A program made the translations under genes and the position numbers. From positions 1-49,362 of the forward strand of contig JBFELL010000001.1 in the NCBI GenBank assembly GCA_041552135.1: a stretch of 49,362 bases of DNA, written 5' to 3'. Source of the stretch: SZUA-186 sp041552135 (GTDB lineage: Bacteria > Pseudomonadota > Gammaproteobacteria > UBA9214). Shown here one piece after another: positions 8,297 through 16,046 of the stretch; position 1 is the first letter of the stretch; each line of letters begins with the position of its first letter. Under the pieces are notes generated by a model. That model saw only the letters and a list, made by a program, of their open reading frames with translations, was not told the DNA's origin and searched no databases.

Positions 8297-8335
8297 TTGA
8301 CTGCCCCAGTTGAATGTTTTGTGTCTTTCCGGAAC

Positions 8336-8361
8336 CCCGCACCCGGCATTCCGGGTGCGGG
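8336..8361 (-). other. Perfect 11-bp intercistronic hairpin after the monooxygenase gene
   Basis: CCCGCACCCGG (8336-8346) and CCGGGTGCGGG (8351-8361) form a perfect GC-rich stem with a four-base loop, immediately next to the palindrome TTCCGGAA (8327-8334). It lies between the monooxygenase stop (8394) and the haemoglobin start (8296). In the direction of transcription it is followed by GTTCCGGAAAGAC with no U-run, so it may stabilise the upstream hydroxylase mRNA or partly attenuate the downstream genes. Confidence 0.55.
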
Positions 8362-8393
8362 ATCTGCCGCTCGTTCAGCCTGCTTGCATTCTG

Positions 8394-9548
8394 CTATGCA
8401 TAACCAGCCTGACGGTTGATGCGATCGGCAATCTGGCGCTCACCTTCCGAGGCGAACTCCTCATCCCACTTCGCGAGTTCTTTCTTGTAGTACGCGTGGA
8501 ACAGAGGTGGCACCAGTGCCAGGGCAAACAGGGTGAAATAACCCCAGCCGACATCCGGCGCACCCACATCGTCCAGCTCCCAGAAGTGCGTTTCACCGCG
8601 GTCGTGGTGGTCAGCCTGACGGCCGATTTCAATGAAGAACCAGCTCGTGAACATCGTTGCGTTGTCCCATGAATGCCGGTAATCGATCGGCTGGCCTTTC
8701 TCCCGAATGAGACCGTAATGCTCGAGGTAGTTGAGCGTTTCCAGCTCGAAATTCGAGATGAACCAGACGATGGCGAGGCAGCCGATGCCGATCCAGCCAC
8801 CGGCAAACCAGAACAGCAGCAGGGTCGGCAGGCTCATGGCATAGCCACGCAACCAGCGGTTCTCCCAGGTCAGGAACGGCTTGCCAAGACGCTGCAGGCG
8901 CTGCTGCTCCATGCGGTAGAGAAAACGCGACTGCCCGATACCCGCCAGCGGGTAGTGGCGATAGAGGCTGCGACCACGCGGCGATGTCGCCGGATCGTCC
9001 TCATGTGCCAGCTCCAGGTGGTGGTTGTAGACGTGCGCGTAACTGAAATGGGCCTTGCCGCTCAGCGCCATCATCATGCGCGAGATAACGAAGGTAAAGC
9101 CCTTGGTATGGCTCAGCTCGTGACCGTAAATAATACCGATACCGGCAAAAATACCGCTCGAAATTGCTGCCCCCACCAGATTCAATCCGCTGATACCATT
9201 CTGGTATGGCAGGATACCGAACAGCATGTGATCGAAGCCGGCACTTATCGGCACACCATTGACATACTGGAAGATGCGCCAGGCCAGTGCCACCTGCAGC
9301 AGGACGAAAACGCCAAGCATGGTGTACATCACGGTATTCTGCAGCCATGGAATGCCGTTGGTTTCGCCATTTTCATCCACACCGGCACCGGTTGTATGGA
9401 AACGGAGCATGGTATCTATGACGATACCAACACCCAGCAACATCAGACCTACCCAGGAGAACATGCCGCCCGCCAACACACCGAGCATCGCAACGATGAT
9501 CAGGATTGGTGCGAACCAGTACCTGGCATTGATTAACAGTTTTTTCAT
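8394..9548 (-). CDS. AlkB/XylM-family membrane di-iron monooxygenase
   Basis: A 384-residue integral membrane hydroxylase. The histidine boxes are visible: HELSH at 143-147, HFSYAHVYNHH at 167-177, NYLEHYG around His277, and ADHHDRGETHF with His314, His315 and His321. These place it in the fatty-acid-hydroxylase/AlkB superfamily; the PATSPRGRSLYRHY and HHDRGETHFWEL segments look closer to XylM/p-cymene-type enzymes than to classical AlkB (EHxxGHH and LQRHSDHHA). The second box has Asn where AlkB has Gly. Six or so hydrophobic segments surround the boxes. GAGGTG lies six bases before the ATG. It heads a minus-strand series with its likely reductase, a ferredoxin and GST-like proteins. The substrate (alkane, methyl-aromatic or other) cannot be read from sequence. 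Confidence 0.9.
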   Translation of the reverse strand: MKKLLINARYWFAPILIIVAMLGVLAGGMFSWVGLMLLGVGIVIDTMLRFHTTGAGVDENGETNGIPWLQNTVMYTMLGVFVLLQVALAWRIFQYVNGVPISAGFDHMLFGILPYQNGISGLNLVGAAISSGIFAGIGIIYGHELSHTKGFTFVISRMMMALSGKAHFSYAHVYNHHLELAHEDDPATSPRGRSLYRHYPLAGIGQSRFLYRMEQQRLQRLGKPFLTWENRWLRGYAMSLPTLLLFWFAGGWIGIGCLAIVWFISNFELETLNYLEHYGLIREKGQPIDYRHSWDNATMFTSWFFIEIGRQADHHDRGETHFWELDDVGAPDVGWGYFTLFALALVPPLFHAYYKKELAKWDEEFASEGERQIADRINRQAGYA

Positions 9549-9913
9549 CTAGATCACCTCGTTACAGATTGTATCTTGATGGCTTTTCCGCCGCCCAGGC
9601 CGGATCCCGATTGCGTGCCCACCTGCCGTTTGGAGTTTGTGTGCTGACCCGGACCAGATATTCGGTTGCCTGATCCCGGGGTCATCGCCTCCGGTCACGA
9701 CCTGCAAGCGACTACAAAGGTATACCCGGTCAGAGGGACGGTAAATCCGTATTACTACGTGATCTGGGGAAGGTGCGTGTTGCCGGATGCGGCAATGGCC
9801 GGGGGGGTACCGGTATTTCTACGTATATACAGCGGCCGGATTCGAGGATTGCTGCTTTAGTGCAGGCAGGGAGACGGGCCACACGATACATGGCCCCGGG
9901 ACGGCCGGCAACC
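9549..9913 (-). promoter_or_regulatory. Monooxygenase upstream region with two TACG-type sites and a candidate promoter
   Basis: This 365-base spacer separates the regulator gene from the monooxygenase gene, both on the minus strand. On the minus strand a candidate -35 TTTACC (plus strand 9740-9745) and -10 TATACC (9719-9724) are 15 bases apart. A site TATTACTACGTG at 9750-9761 ends five bases upstream of that -35, a position suited to an activator. A second site lies at 9812-9829. TTGCCG-GATG-CGGCAA (9780-9795) forms a small hairpin between the two sites. The promoter spacing is short, so this assignment is tentative. Confidence 0.35.
9812..9829. promoter_or_regulatory. Putative regulator site GGTA-N4-TACGTATATA upstream of the monooxygenase
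   Basis: Second occurrence of the element seen at 1157-1174: GGTA, four variable bases, then TACGTATATA, all fixed bases identical. It lies 264 bases upstream of the monooxygenase start and about 85 bases beyond the end of the FixJ-like regulator gene. Its presence before two separate transcription units of the region suggests a regulon. Confidence 0.4.
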
Positions 9914-10540
9914 TCAGTCGCTTTCGGCCAGCATAACGACACGTACGATATCGGACAAGGTGCTGGCTTTCAGCTTTTCCATAATACTTGCCCGGTGCCA
10001 CTCAACGGTACGGAAACTGATCGACAGGTCGTTGGCTATCTGCTTGTTGCGCTTGCCGGCGACAAGGCCTTCCATGACCTGGCGTTCTCTTGGCGTGAGA
10101 CGGGCCATGTTCTCCACGGCCTGCCTGCGCAGGTCTGTTTTCTGACGGACCCTTTTTTCGCTATTGAGGCACTCGTGGATGCGGGCCAGTAATTCTTCAC
10201 TGTCAAACGGTTTTTCCACGAAGTCACAGGCGCCGCCCTTCATGACACGCACAGCGGTAGGCACATCGGCGTGTCCGGTGATAACAATAATGGGAAGATC
10301 AACCTGCCTTTCGCGCAGCGCGTCCTGCAGCTCCGGGCCGCTCATGTCCGGCATGCAGACATCAAGCAACAGGCAGCCGGGGCCGAGCGTATCAACACTT
10401 TCCAGAAACGCCTGTGCCGTTTCGAAGCAGCAGGAATTCAGCCCTTCCGACTTGACAAGCATCCTCAGGCCTTTGCGTACAGGCTCCTCGTCATCCACGA
10501 TATAGACGGTCTGGTTCGTGTCAGGTGCATTATCACTCAC
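9914..10540 (-). CDS. FixJ-like response regulator (receiver plus LuxR-type HTH)
   Basis: A 208-residue regulator. The receiver domain starts VYIVDDEEPVRKG, with phosphoacceptor Asp60 in LLLDVCMPDMSG and a conserved Lys in VEKPF. The LuxR/FixJ-type helix-turn-helix follows (LTPRERQVMEGLVAGKRNKQIANDLSISFRTVEWHR). I chose the GTG at 10540, whose coding sequence overlaps the kinase stop by eight bases, because longer readings only translate kinase sequence in another frame. It should be phosphorylated by the kinase encoded at 10533-12575 and probably activates the monooxygenase genes just downstream. Confidence 0.93.
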   Translation of the reverse strand: MSDNAPDTNQTVYIVDDEEPVRKGLRMLVKSEGLNSCCFETAQAFLESVDTLGPGCLLLDVCMPDMSGPELQDALRERQVDLPIIVITGHADVPTAVRVMKGGACDFVEKPFDSEELLARIHECLNSEKRVRQKTDLRRQAVENMARLTPRERQVMEGLVAGKRNKQIANDLSISFRTVEWHRASIMEKLKASTLSDIVRVVMLAESD

Positions 10541-12575
10541 GGCCGGATACCGGTAGCGTAAAACCGAAGATCGCCCCGCCCTGGGCATTGTTATCGGCCT
10601 CGAGCTTGCCGCCGTGGGCATCGATAATGGAGCGCGTAATGGCCAGCCCCATGCCCATGCCATCGGGCTTGGTGGTGAAGAAGGGGTCAAATACCTTCGC
10701 TATCAGCTCCTTGCTGATACCCGGCCCCGAATCACTAACCGTCACCCTGATGAACTTCGGGTCCGCTATGGTCGTACGTATGGTCAGTCTGCGACGCTTT
10801 TGTTTGTTGGCCTGCATGGCCTCGATCGCGTTGTGGACCAGATTGAGGACAACCTGCTCCAGCAGGACCCTGTCCCCGGTTATGTCTGGCAGCGGTTCAG
10901 ACAAATCGAGCTTTATCGGCAGACTGAACCAGCGTGCCTCGATATCTATCAGCGGTATGACGGTACGGATTAGCTCATTCACAACGACACGCGAGTGCTG
11001 CACGTCTTCATTACGCACGAAGTTGCGCAGGCGAATCACAATTTCGCGTGCCCGGGACGCCTGCTGGGATATGTCTGCCAGCGACTCCTCTATGTCGTCA
11101 TGCCCCGCGGCCCCTGCCTTGAACAGTTTCAGGCAGCCGGTACTCAAACCGGCAATCGCCGCCAGCGGCTGTGCAAGCTCATGGGCGATCTGGCTGCTCA
11201 ACTCACCCATGGTGGTGACCCGCGACACATGCGCCAGCTCCAGCATGTGCTTTTTCTCTCTTTCCTCAATCTGCTTGCGTTCCGTAATGTCGGTAAATAT
11301 TCCAAGGCAGCCCAGATAGCCTTCATCCGGATCGTATATCCGCTTGGGCGAGGTGAGTGTGATTATCTTGCGACCATCCTTGGTGACCCACGCCGTTTCG
11401 TAGCGCTTGATCGGGTTGTCTGCCGGAGCGGACATTCTCTCGCCCATTTCAGTCTTGTCTTCCTGGTGCACGAATTCGAGCAAATGACGACCGACAACCT
11501 CCTCGCTTGAATAGCCGAAGATGCGGCTGAAGCTCTCGTTCACATAGGTGATGACGTGCTGCTCATCGGTCAGCGCAAGCGCCTCGCTCATGGTCTGGAC
11601 GAGTTCGCGGTAGCGCCGTTCACTCACCCTCAGGGCATCCTCCACCTCGAGGCGTTCCTTTTCTGCGGAAACGCGACCGGTGACGTCCTGCAGGATAAGG
11701 GTTGCCCCGAGCTGCCCTGTGCGATCGACCAGCGATGAAGCGACAACCTCCACATACCGATTCGATCCCACCGACTCGCTGACATCGACGACAGCCGGTG
11801 CCGGTCGTTTTGAAGGTGCGACGCAGCGGGCGACGAGCTCATGCAGCTTGCTCGATTCGGTACGGGAGAAGATGGAGCCGAGCGTGACCCCCAGCGCGTC
11901 GCGCTCGGTTATGTTCAGCATCTGCCCGGCATAGCGGTTCATACCGAGGATGACGCCCTGCACATCCACATTCAGAACACCGATCGGCGCATTGTCCAGC
12001 AGGCGGTCAAGGTAGCGTGAGACCGGGGGCTTTCCGGTATGGATATCCCTCATGCGACTCTGCGAGGCGGCGATAACACCGCTATAGCTGCGGCGTTTCT
12101 GTACGCGCAAAACAGCCTCGCCCAGCGCGTTCGCGAGTTCATCCATGTGATCGACCGGCCACGGCGTTACGTCGCTGCCGATAAACGGCGAGAACCTGAG
12201 CACCTGCCTGAGCCGCTCGTGGCGCTCCGGCTCGGTGAGTATCATCACCGGAAGGTCGTTTCCGGCAGATTTGATGCGCTGTGCCAGCCTGACCGGTTCC
12301 CTCACCCTGAGACCCAGCACCACGACATCCAGCTGCTCGAGTTCATCCAGCAACTGCTGTGTATCGGTCATGCGGTCGAAACTGATCCGGCCAGCGAGTT
12401 GCGCTGCAAGTTCCTCGCCTGTGTCGGCATCCACTTCCAAAAGTGCGACATGGCCCGAACGCTGATCCGGATCAGCGCTGCCTGCAGTCGGCGCAGCCGG
12501 TGTACTGGCGGGCTGTTCCCCTGTGTTGTGGCTGGAGACGACACTCAGCCGGGGGGTATGTTTTTCAGTGGCCAT
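10533..12575 (-). CDS. PAS-containing sensor histidine kinase (FixL/TodS-like)
   Basis: A 680-residue soluble kinase. Residues about 40-150 look like a degenerate receiver-type domain (VALLEVDADTGEELAAQL ... DVVVLGLR). Two PAS-like domains follow (LLDNAPIGVLNVDVQG and LVQTMSEALALTDEQHVITYVN, the latter with a PAC segment ending IFTDITERKQIEE). The H-box SSQIAHELAQPLAAI carries the phospho-histidine His465, and the ATPase region shows the N-box (NLVHNAIEAMQ), G1 (DSGPGI) and G2 (GMGMGLAI) motifs. No membrane segment is visible, so it probably senses a cytoplasmic signal through PAS. It starts five bases after the acyl-CoA dehydrogenase stop and overlaps the regulator gene. Confidence 0.92.
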   Translation of the reverse strand: MATEKHTPRLSVVSSHNTGEQPASTPAAPTAGSADPDQRSGHVALLEVDADTGEELAAQLAGRISFDRMTDTQQLLDELEQLDVVVLGLRVREPVRLAQRIKSAGNDLPVMILTEPERHERLRQVLRFSPFIGSDVTPWPVDHMDELANALGEAVLRVQKRRSYSGVIAASQSRMRDIHTGKPPVSRYLDRLLDNAPIGVLNVDVQGVILGMNRYAGQMLNITERDALGVTLGSIFSRTESSKLHELVARCVAPSKRPAPAVVDVSESVGSNRYVEVVASSLVDRTGQLGATLILQDVTGRVSAEKERLEVEDALRVSERRYRELVQTMSEALALTDEQHVITYVNESFSRIFGYSSEEVVGRHLLEFVHQEDKTEMGERMSAPADNPIKRYETAWVTKDGRKIITLTSPKRIYDPDEGYLGCLGIFTDITERKQIEEREKKHMLELAHVSRVTTMGELSSQIAHELAQPLAAIAGLSTGCLKLFKAGAAGHDDIEESLADISQQASRAREIVIRLRNFVRNEDVQHSRVVVNELIRTVIPLIDIEARWFSLPIKLDLSEPLPDITGDRVLLEQVVLNLVHNAIEAMQANKQKRRRLTIRTTIADPKFIRVTVSDSGPGISKELIAKVFDPFFTTKPDGMGMGLAITRSIIDAHGGKLEADNNAQGGAIFGFTLPVSGRE

Positions 12576-12580
12576 GTGCC

Positions 12581-13777
12581 CTAGCTCAGAATCGGTTGAC
12601 CCAGCAGCGCCCGCCCGGTCCAGATGCGCAATATATCAGTCGTCGGCGCCATGACGTGGGCAGCGCGGGCATCGCGTAACAGTTTATGCAACACGGATTC
12701 CTGCCGATAGCCGATGCCCCCGGTCAGCGTCATGACCTCGTTGACCATATTGACGGCACACTCGGCGACCTCGGCCTTGGTCGTGAACACCGCCGGCAAT
12801 GCGTCAGGATCACCGGCATCGAAGGATGCCGCCGCGTGGTACGTCAGGCGGCGCGTGCGCTCCAGCATCCCCCAGAGGCAGCCCATACGATGCTGGAGCA
12901 CGGGCAACTGCGCAAGGCCCGAGCCGGTTTCCGAGTACTGGCGATGGATCAGATGTTCGCGCGCCTCTTCCAGCGCGGCGCTGGCTATGCCAAGGTAGGT
13001 GCCGGACATGGCCATGAGAAAATATGGCGCTACGACCTGGAATACGTACCAGATATGGTCACCCTCTTCTCCCAGGAGGTTCTTGCTTGGCACCAGTACG
13101 CTGTCCAGCGCCAGGGCGCATGACGAGTTGCCTCGCATGCCGAGGCCCTTCCACGGATCGCCCCATTTGAGACCCTCGGCACCCTGCTCGACCACGATGC
13201 AGGAGAACTGTCCCAGCGGCGCCTCGGGATCGGCGGCGACGGTTGAAACCACATAGGAATCCGCATACCCGCCGTTGGTGACAAAAGTCTTTGTCCCGGT
13301 GAGCCGGTAGGACTCGGGCGACACCGCTTCCAGCCTGGTTTGCGGGATATAAAAGTGAGAGCCGGTACCGGCCTCACTGAGGGACAGCGTCGTCAGGTGC
13401 CGCCCCTCGACAATCGGTTCCAGGTAGCGGGTGCACTGGTCGGGCGTGGCCTTGGCGGCCAGTACCGCGGCACCCACGCAGTGCATGCCGAAGCACATGG
13501 CGGTAGAGGCACACTCCTGGCCGAGCGCTTCGCAAACCATGGTGAGGCCGAAGGATCCCTGGCCAAGCCCGCCGTATTCGGCCGGTATGGTGAGCCCGCC
13601 AAGACCGGCCTGCTGCAGGGCGCGCAGCCCCTGCTCCGGCCATTCGGCGTTGCTGTCAATCCGCTCCGCGTTCGGTGCCACGATATCGTTGGCGATATCG
13701 CGTACCCGCTCCAGAATGGTATCCAGATCCATGGGGTAGAAATGTGTATCCGGCACCCCCCGGTCTGTTGGCAGCAT
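12581..13777 (-). CDS. Acyl-CoA dehydrogenase-family protein in operon with the two-component system
   Basis: A 398-residue flavoprotein of the acyl-CoA dehydrogenase family: N-terminal helical domain, the FAD/substrate segment LSEAGTGSHF, the beta domain with KTFVTNGGYADSYVV, and a C-terminal helical domain (LTGGIGYRQESVLHKLLRDARAAHVMAPTTDILRIW). In typical members the last segment carries the catalytic base in YEGT; here the matching stretch is APTT, so the usual Glu is missing. GGAGG lies about eight bases before the ATG at 13777. The gene is first of an operon with the kinase and regulator. It may dehydrogenate an unusual thioester using another base, or act in sensing; both are inference. 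Confidence 0.88.
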   Translation of the reverse strand: MLPTDRGVPDTHFYPMDLDTILERVRDIANDIVAPNAERIDSNAEWPEQGLRALQQAGLGGLTIPAEYGGLGQGSFGLTMVCEALGQECASTAMCFGMHCVGAAVLAAKATPDQCTRYLEPIVEGRHLTTLSLSEAGTGSHFYIPQTRLEAVSPESYRLTGTKTFVTNGGYADSYVVSTVAADPEAPLGQFSCIVVEQGAEGLKWGDPWKGLGMRGNSSCALALDSVLVPSKNLLGEEGDHIWYVFQVVAPYFLMAMSGTYLGIASAALEEAREHLIHRQYSETGSGLAQLPVLQHRMGCLWGMLERTRRLTYHAAASFDAGDPDALPAVFTTKAEVAECAVNMVNEVMTLTGGIGYRQESVLHKLLRDARAAHVMAPTTDILRIWTGRALLGQPILS

Positions 13778-14789
13778 ATTGACCCCTCCAGGCTACAGTT
13801 GCCGTGTGTAATGGATTGTTTTTTTCAAGTCACTGGATTTCGCGAAACCGGCAACGCAGTGCCGTACCAGCCAGTGATGTTTACCATTTATTCTACGCCT
13901 GTCAGGGATGAATGGATTCACCCGCTGGCGCTTTCTGATCCCGGACCGACAGGCGCTGACTATGTGGCCAGTGTGCCTCACATAATACAATATTCGTACC
14001 AATGCAACAGGCAACGCGGATATTACGAAAGCCCCTGGAACTGCTAACCTGGAAAGGCATTGATATTCCGGATGCAAGGGGTAAAAGCCGGTCCCCGCTG
14101 AATGTCTCAATATTAGAGCATTGTGCCACAAAAACAGTACATCCGGTCTGGCGTCCCCGACAGGAGATCCCTGAATCCCCCGCCTTCGGGCCGTGGATCA
14201 GAAGACAGGGGAAGGCGCTTCTGTAACCTACCCGGGATGTGCAAAGGCGTATACCTTCTCCCTGCGGGACGACGCCATGGATGCAGGAGGCAGGGCACCG
14301 GAAGTCGGCGCTTCAGGCGATGCAGGGAGCCATTGCCGAGTGGGCCAGGATGAGGGGACAGGCATCAGCAAGCGCCGCTTTTTACGGGGTCCCCTCTCCC
14401 CGACCCGCCATACCCGGCCTTGATTGCGGTATCCTGGCGCGCCACCCGGCGTTGACAGCCCGGCCGCTTTGCTCTGCTCACCGGCATCCGGCAGCTGTCA
14501 TGAACCAGGGCGACTGCCCTCTACCCGCATTAACCGCCCCCCGTTCGATGGACCGCTGCGCAGGCCCGCTGTCCCGGGTTCCCGGGAATGCTGCCCGTAG
14601 CTCTCGCGACATGCCGGCATTCCCCAGCGGTATGAAGAATGCGGATTTCTGCAGGTAACTCCCGATATCCGGACCTCGCCGCGACGAGCCATTCTCACGG
14701 AACTGCTCAGCCTGCTTTGCCTGGCAAATACCCCGGGATGGTTGTGGCAGTGGCGGCATGGTCGGGGCAAGCGGGTGCAAGTCGTGACC
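13778..14789. other. About 1 kb spacer without a recognisable gene
   Basis: The ORFs here (for example one at 14239-14658) have no ribosome site or recognisable composition and were not called. The part nearest 13777 must hold the promoter of the acyl-CoA dehydrogenase-kinase-regulator operon; an AT-rich patch near 13978-14005 (ATAATACAATATTCGTACCA) is the only promoter-like stretch I see. The rest shows no clear repeat or RNA structure. Confidence 0.4.
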
Positions 14790-15887
14790 TCATTTTCGTA
14801 TCCCGCCGACATGACTTGAATCCAGAAACCTGTCAGAAAATATCCTGTCATCCGCAAGGCCGCTGTGCGCGAGTTTTTCTACTGCTGCATCGACCATTTC
14901 AGGTGGTCCGGACAGGTATGCCTGGCACGACGAAAGGTCCAGGTGAAGGTCCTCGATGTGGTCGGTCACGAGCCCCCCGAGGCCATTCCAGTCGCCCGCC
15001 TCCGGTTCGTTTGCAAGCACAGGGATAAATTCAAACGAATGCTTTTTCGACCACTTGCCTTTCAGGCGCTGCAGCTTATCCAGGTAAAAAAGGTCTTCCC
15101 GGCTGCGTGCCCCGAACAGAAAAACAGCATCGCGCTCCACCCGGTTGTTACAGGCGTGTTCGAGCAGGGCATTGATCGAACTCATTCCGCTGCCACCCGC
15201 AATACACAGGATCGGACCCCTGCCCTCTCGCAGGTAAAACGACCCGTAAGGCCCGCTCAGCCTGATTTTCTCGCCGGTGCGGTCCTGCGAGTGAAACCAC
15301 CCGGACATTTCCCCGCCCGGGACATGTCGTATGAGAAAGGTGACTTCACCACGCCTTTCGTTTTCTCTGGCAGTTGCGAAAGAGTACGAGCGCGGTTGCG
15401 GGATCCCGGTGACGCCGATATCTGCAAACTGACCGGCGACATAGGGGGCGCATTTTTCACACGGATCCCCGGTCCGTGGCAGGGATTTATCCAGTCGTAC
15501 AGCGATTTCGAGTATGTCCGGCGTGAGCTTCGCGTAACGTATGACCGTACCTTCACAGGAAGTACAGCCGAGTGTCCTTTCATCGGATAGCAGATCAACC
15601 CGGATGAGCGCGGGAGTTCTGGGTAGCGCGGAACAGGCAAGTATTACACCCTCTCCCAGCTCGTCATCATTCAGTGTGTATGAGAAATCGGTTTGCTCCT
15701 TGATCTCCCCTGACACCAGCCGTGTCCTGCATTTCCCGCAGGTGCCCCGGCGACAGTCATGCGGATACTGCAGACCGGCTTCAAGTGCCGCTTGCAATAT
15801 TGTCTGACCGGGGTCGACCTGGATCACATAACCCGAGGGCAGGACCTTGACGGTATGGGCCTGCTTCTTTTTGCCAAAAAGGATCAT
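14790..15887 (-). CDS. Second XylA-type ferredoxin-NAD(P)H reductase with extra CxxC pairs
   Basis: A 365-residue paralogue of the reductase at 5790-6875. It has the N-terminal [2Fe-2S] domain (Cys45, Cys50, Cys53 in DCRRGTCGKC), FAD-binding RSYSFATA and NAD(P)H-binding GGSGMSSINALL and LSGPPEMVDAA. Two features differ from the first copy: a CTSC pair at the junction to the flavin domain, and an inserted segment with DPCEKC before the FAD motif. The four cysteines could bind a metal or an extra cofactor. I use ATG 15887 (MILFGKKK, like the MLGLLKKRK start of the paralogue); an upstream GTG at 15941 is possible. It probably supplies electrons to an oxygenase, either the nearby one or one elsewhere. 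Confidence 0.9.
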   Translation of the reverse strand: MILFGKKKQAHTVKVLPSGYVIQVDPGQTILQAALEAGLQYPHDCRRGTCGKCRTRLVSGEIKEQTDFSYTLNDDELGEGVILACSALPRTPALIRVDLLSDERTLGCTSCEGTVIRYAKLTPDILEIAVRLDKSLPRTGDPCEKCAPYVAGQFADIGVTGIPQPRSYSFATARENERRGEVTFLIRHVPGGEMSGWFHSQDRTGEKIRLSGPYGSFYLREGRGPILCIAGGSGMSSINALLEHACNNRVERDAVFLFGARSREDLFYLDKLQRLKGKWSKKHSFEFIPVLANEPEAGDWNGLGGLVTDHIEDLHLDLSSCQAYLSGPPEMVDAAVEKLAHSGLADDRIFSDRFLDSSHVGGIRK

Positions 15888-16046
15888 CCTGGAAGGATAT
15901 ACCAGTTTTGATGTGCGCCGGGGCGATGCCGGTCTTTTCACGCGTCGACGGGGCTTCCGCTACCGGCAACAAGCACGGTGCACGTCATTGCATGCCCGGA
16001 AAGCCCCGGTGAAAGCACATTTTGCCGCTGTGCCTGCACATCAGAT

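Noticed and set aside
8673..9536. 287-residue plus-strand frame
   Set aside because: Antisense to the monooxygenase gene, whose histidine boxes are unmistakable.
9780..9795. TTGCCG/CGGCAA hairpin considered as the terminator of the regulator gene
   Set aside because: The stem is only six base pairs, lies about 120 bases past the stop and has no T-run.
14239..14658. 139-residue frame in the 1 kb spacer
   Set aside because: No ribosome site, no family resemblance and erratic composition.
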